From Actinostola sp. cb2023 (taxonomy: Eukaryota; Cnidaria; Anthozoa; Actiniaria; Actinostolidae): a stretch of 64,000 nucleotides of DNA. The stretch spans positions 186,001-250,000 of the forward strand of contig JAUJYZ010000079.1 in NCBI GenBank assembly GCA_033675265.1, in the 5' to 3' direction. Each line of letters opens with the position of its first letter. The first letter of the stretch is position 1. The translations under genes and the position numbers were made by a program. This document shows positions 12,038-24,592 of the stretch, one piece after another. Below the pieces are notes generated by a model that worked only from the letters and a program-made list of their open reading frames with translations, was not told where the DNA came from and ran no database searches.

Positions 12038-12736
12038 GTCATTGTAAAACATGTAGCTGAAAACATGTCATTTTCCTTTGCCAAAATTAAAATTTTTGCA
12101 TCAGACGATCGACTGATGATGATGTAATTTGTTGGTTTACGTACTCCTATATTTACCATGGCTCTCGACCAATCAGAAACGGCGAGAAATCAACTGATCG
12201 CGGTATAGGTACTAGAACACTAGATCTCAATTTTTTTAATCGCACTAAGATATCTATATTTAGTTCAAAAAGGCTGACATATCATTCAGTATAGTTAGAA
12301 GCCCGACTTCACGCTAGTAGAGCGTCTAGTTCATTTGAAATTAAGACGTAAACTTGTCCTGAGACTGCTCATAAAGTTGGGTTTCCTGTGTAAGGATTGC
12401 TGGGGGAGGAGTGATACCGTAATAACAATTCGCAATGCATTTCTTTTTCCCACAATGCATAGGGAATGTACTCGTGATCACGAAATGAAGAGGCCATGTT
12501 GTATGTACATGTAGTCTGTCAATGTAGACCAAGGTTTTCTGGGTTTTCTGAGTATTTCTTTGAGAATAATTCCATCCTCTATTGGAAAACTACGTCAGTA
12601 AGTATCAATAGCTTCTTTAGTCTTATCTTGTATGACAATAATGCTATTTTGAGCGTCTCAATGCCAGCCATTCGGTGTTTTTTTTAGCGAAAATTGAAAC
12701 CGTTTTATAACTGAATTGGCGCCAAACCTGACTTAC
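12038..12736. other. no gene recognised
   Basis: Short frames on both strands at 12341-12687, none with motifs. No clear repeat. Confidence 0.3.
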
Positions 12737-12869
12737 GGCCGTCTACACTAAAACGCTAACCTGCCTATTGTTTCTGGTAATGAGTTGATTGTTTCGATTC
12801 CCGTGAGGATAGAGAACAATATAAAAACGTTGCGTTTTCAAACGAAAACGGAGTAGTGTGGACGGGGCC
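12737..12869. mobile_element. MITE, TIR GGCCGTCTACACTAAAACG type
   Basis: The left end GGCCGTCTACACTAAAACG pairs imperfectly with the right end, whose reverse complement reads GGCCCCGTCCACACTACTCC. The element is 133 bp and non-coding. Confidence 0.65.
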
Positions 12870-12978
12870 AAAGAATGGCGTTCACAATACTCTACACTTT
12901 GCTATTGTATATACGCGTTTTAACGAGTTTTTGTAAGCTCCTAAGTGTTACGTGTTTAAATAAAGTATTGTATTGTAA

Positions 12979-13057
12979 GTATTGTATTGTATTGTATTGT
13001 ATTGTATTGTATTGTATTGTATTGTATTGTATTGTATTGTATTGTATTGTATTGTAA
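12979..13057. repeat. ATTGT pentanucleotide microsatellite
   Basis: About 15 perfect ATTGT units. The open frames through it on both strands are repeat translation. Confidence 0.97.
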
Positions 13058-14362
13058 AACAATAGATTCTCGTACATGACGACAGAGCCGACTTCACTGT
13101 TTTAATAGTTGTTTACGCTGTAGAGTGTAGTTGAAGTGAAACACGTTCGTTTTGGCTTCCAATTGCTTTGCTTGACGATTACAAATGTTTATTTAAAAGT
13201 GTCTTTGTATTCTTATTCCATAACAGGCCTGACCACCAAAGACATATCAACTCATTTACCAACGCAACTCGACCAAGACACCAACAACGTCGCTCACGAT
13301 TGTCATCTCTCGTTCATAGTAGGTATTTGTAGTTTATTGTTACTTGTGTTTTATTGTTTCAAAGAAAATGTTTTTGAAGATAGTAAGCTTTGATCAATCT
13401 GAAATTTACAGAGGCCAAAAAGCGCAAAATTTGAAATTGTTTCATAATTATTATGCTATTTCAAAGTATTTGACCATATTTTGTTTATTGCTACATTGTA
13501 TGACTTACCAATACCATTTGTTGGAACATACTCGAATTTTGCCAAAATCGTATCTGCCAAAGCTCTGAATAGGAGCAGAATATATATATTTCCGAACTTT
13601 GGGGCCGGAACACATCTATTATCGACAGTGATGTCATAGAAGAAATGTCATATTTATTGTTTATTTCGTGAATTTCACAAGGTTTCTGGGTTGTAGTTGC
13701 TCTGAAAAGCTTCTGAAACGTTACCTATTCTCATGATATTCTGCAGTGAACCACAACAGAGCAAAACGACAGAACGCCATAGGAAAAGTTTTCTTGTGAC
13801 AATAAATTAGCGCTCAATTCGAATTCAATCTGGTTTTTGATTTATCATTACAAAAAAGTAGTATATACTTGCTAGCAAAACGGACCAAATTTCAAAAGAT
13901 TTCTAATTTTTTTTGTAACTAATAGGTCTGCGACATGTTACAACATATTATTGACAGGTCAACATGCAGAGGTGCTTTGATACCGATTGGTTCGCCTTGG
14001 TCTTTATGACACCTATAAAAATAGGATACTTCGCTAGCATGCAAGCCAAGACTATTTTGATATGTTACATTCAAATATGCATGTAATTGCATTGTACTAC
14101 GATAACTCATCCTTGCAATTGTTGTTGTCTCATAGTAGAAAGCGACCTTCGACCTCCAAGATCGAAGCGTCCGTCACATGTGTTCATGTTTATTCATAGG
14201 TCCTGTTTGGCGCATACGATTTTGACCATATTTGGTGTATAGAGCCTTATATGGCCCGGAATCAAGCCAACGTCAAGTTATAGTGGTTCTACATTGTATT
14301 TTTGTTGATTTTTCGTGTTTTATCCAATATGAAAGCCGGATTTAATTGGATTATTGGTCCTA
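13058..14362. other. no gene recognised
   Basis: Short plus frames at 13136-13568 and a minus frame at 13919-14110 have no recognisable motif. No repeat structure seen. Confidence 0.3.
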
Positions 14363-17344
14363 ATAGCGAAGCGCGGTAATGACGTCACGGAAATTGTGAC
14401 CCCCCGCAGACTCAGACAAACACAGCACTTTCTTACATATATTTACTGTTATGGAATGGCGAATACACGGCGAATATAAGCAGTTCTTCGGTCAATCGGG
14501 TTAATCGTGCGACTATTCTCACTGATAACGACAACGTACCATTTTGAGAGTGACCCTGAGCATTATTCATTATTGGCTAAAGCAATTAACTATGGTTAAA
14601 GTGTAGAGGATTGAAGCAAACTGGAAGACGAAGAGTGACCTTCTCGCACGTAGCCTGCGAATACAGCCGCTTTTTATATAGACGATGGGAAGTGACTGAG
14701 CGCTAAAGTCTTATGGGAGAATGCTACCGGGTCATTCCACAGTATTGTGATACCTGAAGATCAGTTTTTGAAATGTCTTTAATTGACCCAAATTATGTTT
14801 TAAGATGTAGTCAAGAGGCTTAACTTTACTTTACAAGTGATGTTTTACTTTGACAAGTCGGCATTGCTGCATAAATTATAATGAATTATAAAAAATTATG
14901 AAATCAGTGTTGCGGAGACTACAAATATCTTTTTTGATTGATAAACAATTAAAAGCTGAAACTTTTAGCAAAACCACTGGATATCTTCTAATACTGGTCT
15001 ACTTTCTAAAACACATGGTTGAAGTTGACTGTGCTGTTACAGCTATGCTGTATTTGCCTTCCAATAGTGAATTGTAGTCTCCGCAACATTTTTACACCTT
15101 AAAGTTTTGTTTATGAGTGACCAAATGAAAGAACTTTGACCCAAGTGTGATAAGTTCTAATTTACACTTAGAGATAAGTTGTACTACATCAACATGTCCT
15201 GAATTTTTTTTCATAAGGGCAAAAAAAAACTAATTGTTTTTCTGTTGCGGAGACTACAATTTTGTTGCGGAGACTACAACTTTTGAGAGGTAAATCTAAA
15301 ATATCAGGTATAATTTGAGCCAAACTGATAAAAGTATTAAGCAAATTTCTAGATTCATGTCTTCTCTGTATGTGAGAACAAAATACAGCAGAATCCACTG
15401 CTTTGTGGCTTAGTACAACCACTTCGTACTACATGTTTACCATTCTCAACCAATATTAGGAGACTGGGCACTAGTAAACTTCTGAGCATATGCAGTTCAC
15501 ATTTTTAGAGTATTGTGGGTAATTTTATTTGGCTTGACAACTTTGTAAGGCATGTCAGACCTAAATTTCTCAGTGAATTTCACTTTCTCTTAGCAGTACT
15601 GAAATGTTTTGATTTCTATTACATGATGTAGTCTCCGCAATGTAGTCTCCGCAACAGCACCATCATTTAAAATTGTTAATTGTCATGGGAATACATGCAT
15701 ACAAGTTAAATGGTTTGGCATCACATTAAACCAGATAGCATGCCCTAAAGTTTAAGACAGACAGACATTGTAAATTATCCCAGATTCAGATTACTTGATG
15801 TGTAGTGTGGTGGATCGAGCAAATTGACAGAATCTGTACATGTACTTGATTGCATTGTGTCTTTTACTCATTATAGTAATTGAATTTTGCTTATGATATT
15901 GTCACATTGTGCTCAAACTTCAAAATTTGTTCTTGACTGCTTAGTCCTTGTTGTTAATTGCTGCATTTGAATCAAAGTACCTGATGTAGTCTCCGCAACG
16001 TAGTCTCCGCAACAGCACCACCATTTATAATTATGGGTTATGATGGGAATATGAGGAATAGATGTTAAATGTTTTGGTATTTATATAAGCTAGATAGAAA
16101 GCTCTTTAATGTAAAGCAGACAGACATTTCAGATTTATCATAGATTCAGAGAACTTTTCACATTAGTGTGATGTATTGAAAATCAAGATTTTTCTGTGTA
16201 GTCTCCGCAACAGCCATATAACTTAGTGTGACATTCCAATCATGTGATTAGGGGTGAATCATACTACTCTTGTTCATAGCTCTGATAGACATCCACAATA
16301 CAAAAGTGGAATGAATCTCCTATGCACTCTAGATTTCAAGATATGTAATGGGAAATGTCTCTGAATGTAGTCTCCGCAACAGACGACTTACTGTGGAATG
16401 ACCCTAACCTGATATTTTCTCAAAAGCAATGCTGCATTAAAATAGAGCTATATCTAGATACTCCAGAAATACAGCGAAGTCTAGCGATCGAAGGACTCAT
16501 CGATCCCTCGCGACACAAGACCGATTGCCGGCTAAGGTCTTTGGAAAATGCTAAATAATTTCAGAAGTGCTAAAAGCATCTAATCAAATAGAAACGAGTT
16601 CATATGTTGGGTTTGTGAAGTGAGTGTATTTTATGATTCTTTGAATCTTATGATATATTGATATATTTGATTGCGGCCGGGAATTTTATAGTATTTCGAA
16701 GACCGTGGCCGACGGGTCAAGTATTTTCGTGACACGAACAGAATCCTTCGTATTCTTTGCGAATCAAAATCCACATGGAGCTCATCAGAAATGCCTAACA
16801 CATCAAAACAAATAGAAAGCAGTTTGATTTGTGAAACGTGAGTGGATTTTGAAACAAGTATTGAGCATTTTTTGACTGGCGGACGGCCATTTAGTATTTT
16901 GAATACTTTGGCCAGTTTCTTTTACTAATAAAGTATTCGTAATGCATGATTCTGTGCCCAGAACAGAGACAGAGAAAATCATTAGTATTTTGAAGTCCTT
17001 GGCCGGCTGCCGGCCATTTAGACACAGCGTCATATTTTCCTTCCAGACTCTTTCAGCGTTCTGACGGCTTTCATATCATTTCGCTTAGTTTGTAGGCGAT
17101 TTATGTAGGTTTTCGGGATATCTGGAGTCGCTTTTACACTGTCCCCAACAGCAGTGCTTGGTACTAACCAGTTATCAAACTCTTAATCTAAAATAAGTAT
17201 AATTTCCTGCTTAATTTTAGCGAACAACTCCAAACTTCTGCCACATCTCCACTCATCTTCACGAATCCGAACCAAAGTTTGTCTGAGTCATGCGGGGGGT
17301 CTGAATAAATTAAATATATTTTTAGTATTACCGCGCTTCGCTAT
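14363..17344. mobile_element. about 3-kb TIR element (outer), carrying a nested motif-array element
   Basis: The left terminus ATAGCGAAGCGCGGTAAT at 14363 is matched inverted by ATTACCGCGCTTCGCTAT ending at 17344. A second inverted block, CCCCCCGCAGACTCAGACAA, lies about 40 bp inside each end. The interior holds the separate element 14729-16404. No transposase frame is seen, so it is non-autonomous. The segments between the two elements are short non-coding DNA. Confidence 0.75.
14729..16404. mobile_element. 1.7-kb TIR element with ten GTAGTCTCCGCAAC motifs
   Basis: Terminal inverted repeats GGGTCATTCCACAGTA (14729) and TACTGTGGAATGACCC (ending 16404), with near-identical flanks CTACC and TAACC that may be the target duplication. 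Inside are ten copies of GTAGTCTCCGCAAC or its complement: 14909, 15074, 15244, 15264, 15628, 15642, 15986, 16000, 16198 and 16367. Copies 1, 3 and 4 are in reverse orientation and the rest forward. No coding capacity. The motif density suggests protein-binding sites, such as subterminal transposase sites. Confidence 0.8.
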
Positions 17345-17459
17345 CGGATAAATTGTTGAAAGATCGTTTATTTACTTTTGAGGTTCGACTGCCTACTTCT
17401 TAGGCGAACTGTTACTTAATGCGAGCATCATCATCGTTGTACTTTTACCTGTACCTGTA

Positions 17460-17506
17460 CAGTACCGGTCAGAATAAAGCTAACAACGCACACGAAACGC
17501 AAACTT
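17460..17506 (+). mobile_element. solo terminus of the CAGTACCGGTC family
   Basis: CAGTACCGGTCAGAATAAAG, preceded by TA, is the terminus of the 21792-24500 element. Here it runs through CACACGAAACGCAAAC and then diverges, so only one end is present. Confidence 0.7.
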
Positions 17507-17544
17507 TATAGCCAACCTGCTCTTTCTACTGACAGTAATACATA

Positions 17545-17800
17545 CTTTTTAATGGCGAATCTCCGAGATACAGTGATTTCTTGTGAAGAGAACTTTACTA
17601 AAATCACATTTATATTATTTTCTCGTACAATAAGCTTTAGAAACAATGATTCAACAAGTTTGTTTACGATCATCAACTGCTGTTGTCATGTTGTTGAGAC
17701 GAAGTGCAAGGACACTTCGTTCGTTGGTTGTTCGATTTCTTGTAAAAAAATTGATTTAGATATAATTTCACACAAGTCAAAATACTATAAAACTTCTCCT
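17545..17800 (+). repeat. dispersed repeat, copy 1 (second copy 25960-26215)
   Basis: This segment is strongly similar in the same orientation to 25960-26215: shared blocks are TACTTTTTAATGG, GATTTCTTGTGAAGA, AAGCTTTAGAAAC and GTTTGTTTACGATCATCA. The 150-codon plus frame across it (17552-18004) has no recognised domain, and it is disrupted in the other copy. Confidence 0.75.
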
Positions 17801-18492
17801 TGGTGTTTAAGCTCAAAAAGAGCTAAGTTTTGTGCATGTACGTTAACTATAAACCCAAATATATGTCATACGTTGGTAAGTTTGTTGTTTGCCGGCTGCG
17901 ACTTCATTTTCAAAGTGAAGCTCGCTCCGATCACATTGGACTATAAAATGTTCCTAATCATTTACAGTATTTATTTTTTGAGAGACACATTCTATCGGGC
18001 TTAGAATTCTTTTGGTTTTGAACGACGATTCTTGATATACTTTTACAGTATTTAAGTTATACACCTATTTCAAAAAAGGTTATCAAGGACATCAGTCCAT
18101 AGGCAATAGGTTATACGTTGTTCCAAGACCGAACTGCATTATGGTAACAGATTGAAAGGCATGCATGCCAGAAATATTTGTCGATTCAATATTTGTCTTG
18201 GCATGTTGAAATGGAAATACAGTACCGCTCAAAAGTAACTTACCAGGCTCTCATACGAGAAACTTGTATCGCGAGACGAGAAACTCGTATCGCGATATGT
18301 TAAACTGGTAATAGTAGAGAATCACGTACCAAGAGATGATGTCGGTCGACTGCCGGCCAACTAGTTGACCAACAACCTATCGACAGTCGGTCGACAACCT
18401 ACCAACTGTTGGCCGATACACGGTATATATACACTGACTGTCGGCCGACGGATCAGTACGATTGTTATTATTTTGGTATTTTGAATGTATCA

Positions 18493-18786
18493 TATACAGT
18501 CATTTGCAAAAATTCTGGCCGCTACGAAATATCAATATATCAATATATCGGGTGCATTATCGGTAATTAAATAATAGAAAATTCGCCTTAAAGCGGGTTA
18601 ACGCCAGCAAAGTTGGTAGAAATAATTAGTATAATGTTTATTTTAGTCATACGTTTGTTGTTTGTAAATTTTGCTTCATTTAATAAGTTAGGAAACTCAA
18701 AATAGTATTATTTAATTACCCATAATGCACCCGATATATTGATATACTGATATATCGTGGCGGGTAGAATTTTTGCAAATGACTGT
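18493..18786. mobile_element. MITE with TA duplication, TIR CAGTCATTTGCAAAAATTCT
   Basis: CAGTCATTTGCAAAAATTCT at 18493 and its inverse ending at 18786 are each bordered by TA. Long arms continue inward with CGATATATTGATAT-type sequence. The TA site and CAGT start are typical of Tc1/mariner-derived MITEs. Confidence 0.85.
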
Positions 18787-19446
18787 ATCAGTACGATCGT
18801 AATATATCGTTAAGCTTATGTTAGTTTGGTATTTTGTTTTTGAATGTATCATCTATCAGTACAATCGTTGGTGTTTGAATGTTTACCACCATCGTTTTGA
18901 CTTCCATTTACCTTCACAGATTGAAGTGATATACAAGTGAGATGCATTCGCTGAGAGACCGCATGGTCCTTGAAAGTGTCCCATAATTTTTTAACTAGGA
19001 CCCAGTCCTTTTCTTATTTATTTGTCAATCATTAACTCAACATAACAATATTATACTCCTTTTTACGGGTATTTAAAGCTGCACTGAACTACACGGATTA
19101 GAAAGAAGTCGAAACAAGGATCTGAGATCACGAAGAATCGAACCACACAATAACCAACTAAGCCATCCTTGTTCAATCTATTTCTGCTGTTATTTTACGT
19201 AGAAATCAGTCAATTCAATCTGTCATTTTAATGTGTTTAAACTACAAGTGACAGTCTACCTTCAGGTTCGTTAACATCACCGACAGTCTACCAACAAAAT
19301 TGTTTAACATCACCGACAACTCACCAACGACCCACCGACAATTGACCAACAGTTGGCCGTTTAACGGCCGACAGGTTTTCTGCCAACCGTTGCCCGTTAA
19401 ACGGTCGACTGCCAGCCAACTAGTCGACCAACAGTCGGCCTTTTAA

Positions 19447-19868
19447 AGTGCCTATGAAACGAAAATGTCGATCCTTGTTTTATTGAACATTATTGTTGTT
19501 TGGTCTTTCTCTGAACATTTGCTGTATTTAAACATCGACTTTGAGCGTGCGAACATTTTTTTTTCGCGGTTCGAAAATTATTCTTTTCAACCAAAATGTG
19601 CGACAAGAGACTGGGCCCTTGACAATGGCTCGGTGACGTCATAAGTTGTGTATGCCTTTGTTTGCACAACTTATGACATCACATTTCTATAGTTTGACCG
19701 AGCGGGAAGTGTCGCACTTTGAAACCCAAAATGCCCAACTACGTGCGCGAAATAAAAAATATTCCTGAAGCTCAATTCACTTGTTATTAACGCCATGTAA
19801 ACAAGCAAATAGTAAACTTTCGTAGTAGCAAATAAAAACGAGGTCTGTTTTTTCATTTCATAGGCACT
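19447..19868. mobile_element. MITE with TTAA duplication, TIR AGTGCCTATGAAACG
   Basis: TTAA (19443-19446) precedes AGTGCCTATGAAACG, and the inverse CATAGGCACT is followed by TTAA (19869-19872). TTAA duplications are characteristic of piggyBac and Kolobok superfamilies. The interior holds a small GACGTCATAAGTTGTG hairpin and no gene. Confidence 0.85.
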
Positions 19869-19986
19869 TTAACGGGCAACAGCCGACTGTTGCCCGTTAA
19901 ACGGCCGACTGTTGGTTGACTAGTTGGCCGACAGTCGACCTACATTGTCTCTTGGTACGTGATTCTCTACTATTACCCGTTAAACT

Positions 19987-20980
19987 TATCTTGTGAGACG
20001 AGAAACTGGTATGGCTTATACATGTACATTATTCTTGATACAAGATTCAAACCGTTAGTACTATGATTCATTGCCGAGAACCTTGTGCGTTCTTTGTAAA
20101 TTGAGTGAATAAAGTTGTTGCTTTCACGTTCACTGCTATTCGATCGTCATTTCTTGGCTCTTACATTTCTAAAGTTAGTAAGTTAAAGTAAACTAAACCA
20201 ACCTTATTATGTGGTAACTCGTAACAGTAATTAATTTGACAAACCTGAGGCCGACGGTGCGCACTATACTCCCCTCTTTCTAGCGATATCAGTGCTCCGT
20301 TTTACGGGTTGTACGCATTAATTAGGAAGACAGTTGAACCGTTAGTAGGCTTTGTACTACGATGATTCATTGTCGATAAATTTGTGTTGTTTATAAGCCG
20401 CTTTCTACCACTCGATCGTCATGTTTAATGTTACACAACAACTTAACTAAAGCTAGATGCCGAAAACAAGCCGTTATCACGTTCACTACTGAAGTTGTCT
20501 CGAAACTACTCAAGCCTCAGAATTCCGTTTCTAAGTGAATGCATGCAGCATGCCGCACAGCCCCTCAATAGGTCTCAATCTATGAAACATCATTCTTATA
20601 GTGTTTATCTTTGAATCGCCAATCAAAAGTGTTTTAGTCGATCAAACCGTACGATGGCACTAACAAAGTTGTCTCGAAACAACTCAAGCTTCAGAATCCG
20701 TTTGTTTTTGGGGCAAGATTTTATAAACGCATCGCGGCGCAGTGGCATATTTGAGAAGTGTGTGATTGTTTGTTGTAAATTTTAATAGCATTTATTAAAG
20801 AAAAGCATCATTGTCATTGACTTTTGTCATATGTGGTGGCTCCTAAAGGAGCCGTTTTTGGCACTAAAGGCTGGTTTTCAACTGGAGATGTCAGTGTCCT
20901 GATGCCCTGCCTTCTCGTTCAATAACGATTGGAATAACTTTCCTTAACTTCTCTTGTAATTAGAAAGAAGAAACAACCAT
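19987..20980. other. no gene; internal partial duplications
   Basis: Two blocks are duplicated at short range: the CGTTAGTA...GATTCATTG segment near 20050 and 20340, and GTTGTCTCGAAACAACTCAAGC-like segments near 20500 and 20670. These look like internal repeats of the enclosing element rather than coding DNA. Confidence 0.45.

Positions 20981-20981
<1 letters not shown>

Positions 20982-21042
<61 letters not shown>
20982..21042 (+). repeat. 61-base poly-G homopolymer
   Basis: An uninterrupted run of G from 20982 to 21042, bordered by C and by TGG. It can form stacked G-quadruplexes. The assembled length of such a run is unreliable. Confidence 0.95.
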
Positions 21043-21043
<1 letters not shown>

Positions 21044-21791
21044 GGATTGAAATATTAGATAACTTACATTGTAATATTAGCCTTGTACATATTTATCACG
21101 TTTTCGCGAATATCAATTAGAATAACTTTACTTACTTATATTACAGTTGTAACTAACTTATAATAAAGGATATTGATAAAGTAACTTGTTTACATATTAA
21201 TGTACTACTAGCGCTTAATTTTTTTCCGAACATGTTGTTTTAAAAGTTATGCAAATGAGGGCAATAAAAACAACACGTCGAAGAAACATTCTCACGTGCA
21301 CGAGCAGTGGCACTTTATGTTTTAATTAAGATTGAAAAGATAACAGCATAAAAACAAACACTGAAGCGTTGCCTGTTTACAATTGATTACCTTATAAAAG
21401 TTGAATTAGCCTTGAGATAATGCTTGTAGAACAGAGTGACCTTGCAAAAATGTACATTGCAGATTAAGAATTGCGATGCGAGTTTATCGTATCGCGATAC
21501 CATGAATTCGTCTCGCGATACGATAAACTCCTCTCGCGATACGTTAAACTTGTATCGCGGCAAACGATACGAGACCTGGTAAGTTACTTTTGAGCGGTAC
21601 TGGTACTGTAGGTACAATATCATAGAGCTTTTCATACCTTTTTTGGCAATTCAAGCTGTTACCATCATGCAGTTTGGTCTTGGAACGACGTATAACCTAT
21701 TGCCTATGGACTGATGTCCTCGACAACCTTTTTTGAAATAGGTACATTTGTATATATGATGAGTAGCATGATCATCCCTCCACTTATTGTA

Positions 21792-24500
21792 CAGTACCGG
21801 TCAGAATAAAGCGAACAACGCACACGAAACGCAAACGCAAAAAAAACGCAGCCCAAACGCAGTAACACGTTTTTTTAAACACGTTTGCAAACGCGTATTT
21901 CTTAAAGGCGTATTTCTTTGTTACTCAATTTCTATAGGTATTGTTTTCTTTTGTGAAGTGAAACAGAAGAACCTCTCCCGCACGGCAAACATAATAAAGA
22001 CTGTAAACCGAAACCAAGTTTATCGGACCGTATATTTAGCATGTCATTTGGGTCACAGAACTTTTAAAAGTTTACTTCGCTTCAATAAAACACTTCAATT
22101 CTGTTTCTCAACTGATAAGCTCTAATTTAAGCTAAGTTTGATAGTTCCTTGTTACGTAGAACCCGAGATATGAATACAAATAAACCGCTTGATCGACCGC
22201 CGTGACAAACATGAAGGATCGATTAGCGTCTTTCGGCGTCACACATTTGAACTCTGAATACACTTCAAAAGTTTACTTCGCATCAATAAAACGCCTCAAT
22301 TCTGTTTCTCAACTTATAAACTACAATTTAAGCTAAGTTTGATAGTTCCTTGTTACATAGAACCCGAGATATGAATACAAATAAACTGCTTGATCGACCG
22401 GCGTGACAAACATGAACGATCGATTAGCGTCTTTTGGCGTCACACATTTGAACTCTGAATACACTTCGAAAGTTTACTTCGCATCAATAAAACGCCCCAA
22501 TTCTGTTTCTCAACTTATAAACTACAATTTAAGCTAAGTTTGATAGTTCCTTGTTACGTAGAACCCGAGATATGAATACAAATAAACTGCTTGATCGACC
22601 GGCGTGACAAACATGAACGATCGATTAACGTCTTTTGGCGTCACACATTTGAACTCTGAATACACTTCGAAAGTTTACTTTCGCATCAATAAAACGCCCC
22701 AATTCTGTTTCTCAACTTATAAACTACAATTTAAGCTAAGTTTGATAGTTCCTTGTTACGTAGAACCCGAGATATGAATACAAATAAACTGCTCTCCGAT
22801 TTTTCTACGATATACTTCGTTTCCATACACGAAACTCCGTATATGGAAGTAGTAATCGTTCTCCGATTGTTTCATTGGCTTCGGGAACAATTCGTATGTG
22901 AGCGTCACGAAATTCTGACTCTCGTCTCCAATTTCAAGTCATGGATGTCGTGTCAACAAGTTGAGGCCATTGAATAAGCCAATGTAAAGGAATCTGAAAA
23001 GCCGAAATCAAACGCAAAAAAGTAACTTACAAGATAAGGAAAGTTAGAGTGAATGTGCATGAGGTATTCCAATCGAATGGAATGCCCTTTTCCGCGCTCT
23101 GTTGCTGTTCGCGACACGACGAATGGAAGCACGGCGCGGTGAACGCCGATCAACTTCGCTTGTGTTCACGTGAAGAATCACGGCTGTTTCTATCAGACGA
23201 GGATGCAAACTGGTCAAAGAACAAGACCAGGAAAGCAGCAAAACATCTACGAGAATTGAACATTGAAAGCTGTGGCGAGATCGCACAGCTAGGTAGCCAA
23301 AGCTATGTGGATAATGTCAATAAAATCAATAAAATAATAAAATGAAAATAAAATCCTGTATAAAGTCCTGTGTATCTTCTTCAATTATTACTTTATTGTC
23401 TGTGAAGATTTGAAGCGATTTGAACGAGAATTGAGCGAGTTATAGCCATTTTAAAATTAGCCCTTCTCTGACAAATAATTATTATAATTATTATTGGGCT
23501 ACCTGTGGAGATCGCTGAATCCGTTCAATTTACAAAGCGAATGACTCTCTTCGACGCCTCACAAGAAGAATCAATTTCATCTAACACCCAGTTCAGCGTT
23601 CTTATCATTGCATGTCTTTGTTCTTATCCTTCCCTAAGAGTGATATGAGCTCGGGGAATTAGACTAGATGTGATGGAAGTCCTCTTTCTAACAAAGACTT
23701 TTCCTGAACTTGTGAAAGGAGGATTATCGACCTAGAGACCGATGATACTGACACAGAAGATTATTACTATGATGACTTGGACATCCTTGCGGATGATGAA
23801 CTATTTTCAGATTTTTTTTGAGATTTTACAAGTTTTTATAGGACATTGAAAGTGTATTTTGTTATTGTTTTGTTTTTGGCGCTCCGGTGGACTTCACTCT
23901 CGCCAAATTTCATCCAATAGCATTGAGGTGAATGGGACATATCTGTCAACGACAACGAGATAAATAACAGAGACTCCCAAACAGAACGCATTGTAACATA
24001 AAATGTTTAGTTCCTCACATACGATTTTGTTCGAAATGTACCATGTGAATGTTTATGATAAATGTGACAAATTGTATGAGTTTCAGCTGTGTAATCGTAC
24101 TATCAACGAAGTAAAGTTACATATACTGTTTGAATTTCGCGCTAACGAGGAGTTCTCCAATGAGATCGTTCATTATAATTGGATAGACACACTTACGACC
24201 GCACCTCTTTAACGTCCTCCATAGCCGCGGGTCTATTGTTTTCGCTTTAGTTCTTACGCGGATCGCTACTTAATTCGAAAGTTTACATGTACTTCACATC
24301 AATAAGCTTCAAGGCAATGTTTGGTGATTAGTTGGCCGATTAGTTTTTAATGACCTGTATTGTGTCGGTCTTTACTGATATTTTCAGTCAAACGCGTTTG
24401 CCAAATACGTAAACGCAAACGCGCTTACACGTTTTTTCCAAACGCAACGCACTCGCAAAATTAACGCGTTTTTTGGTTCGCTTTATTCTGACCGGTACTG
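21792..24500. mobile_element. 2.7-kb TIR element, CAGTACCGGTC family, TA flanks
   Basis: CAGTACCGGTCAGAATAAAG (21792) continues as CGAAC, and its inverse ends at 24500; TA borders both ends. Subterminal regions at both ends are rich in the word AAACGC. Inside are a 201-bp tandem repeat and short frames (for example 23049-23345, plus, 98 codons) that I do not recognise. No DDE transposase motif was seen. Confidence 0.8.
22069..22790 (+). repeat. 201-bp tandem repeat, about 3.6 units
   Basis: AGTTTACTTCGC recurs at 22069, 22270, 22471 and (one base inserted) 22672, giving a 201-bp period. Units are nearly identical, with scattered substitutions. The first unit diverges most. The array ends abruptly at about 22790. 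Confidence 0.95.
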
Positions 24501-24592
24501 TAACAAAGGCCCTCAGAACAAAATTGTCAGGAAATTGCTATATATTATATAATTCAATGTGTTTTGATCTTAAATCATAATATCAATACATA

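Larger units (their letters stand above)
18307..19978. mobile_element. nested TIR element with 8-bp duplication GTTAAACT
   Basis: Ends GGTAATAGTAGAGAATCACG and its inverse are flanked by the direct repeat GTTAAACT (18299-18306 and 19979-19986). Subterminal DNA is full of the words GTCGACTGNCGGCC and CCAACTAGTTGACC in both orientations. Two MITEs sit inside it (18493-18786 and 19447-19868). An 8-bp duplication is usual for hAT, P, Merlin and a few other superfamilies, but no transposase is present to decide. Confidence 0.8.
18220..21608. mobile_element. TIR element of the CAGTACCGCTC family, TA flanks
   Basis: The left end CAGTACCGCTCAAAAGTAAC follows TA at 18218. The right end is its inverse, with a short duplicated CAGTAC, ending at 21608 before TA. 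Both ends are followed inward by repeated TATCGCGA/GAAACTCGTATC words (18255-18300 and 21475-21565). It contains younger insertions at 18307-19978 and a 61-base poly-G run. No transposase frame. Confidence 0.75.
18060..21743. mobile_element. outermost palindromic element of a nested stack
   Basis: Arms at 18060-18150 and 21654-21743 are inverted copies of each other (CCATAGGCAATAGGTTATAC against GTATAACCTATTGCCTATGG, and TATTTCAAAAAAGG against CCTTTTTTGAAATA). Everything between, including the 18220-21608 element, has been inserted between the arms. Confidence 0.7.

Noticed and set aside
19100..19190. tRNA-like A and B boxes on the minus strand (TGGCTTAGTTGG, GGTTCGATTC)
   Set aside because: The boxes are too close together for a tRNA and no cloverleaf forms; at best an old tRNA-derived SINE fragment.
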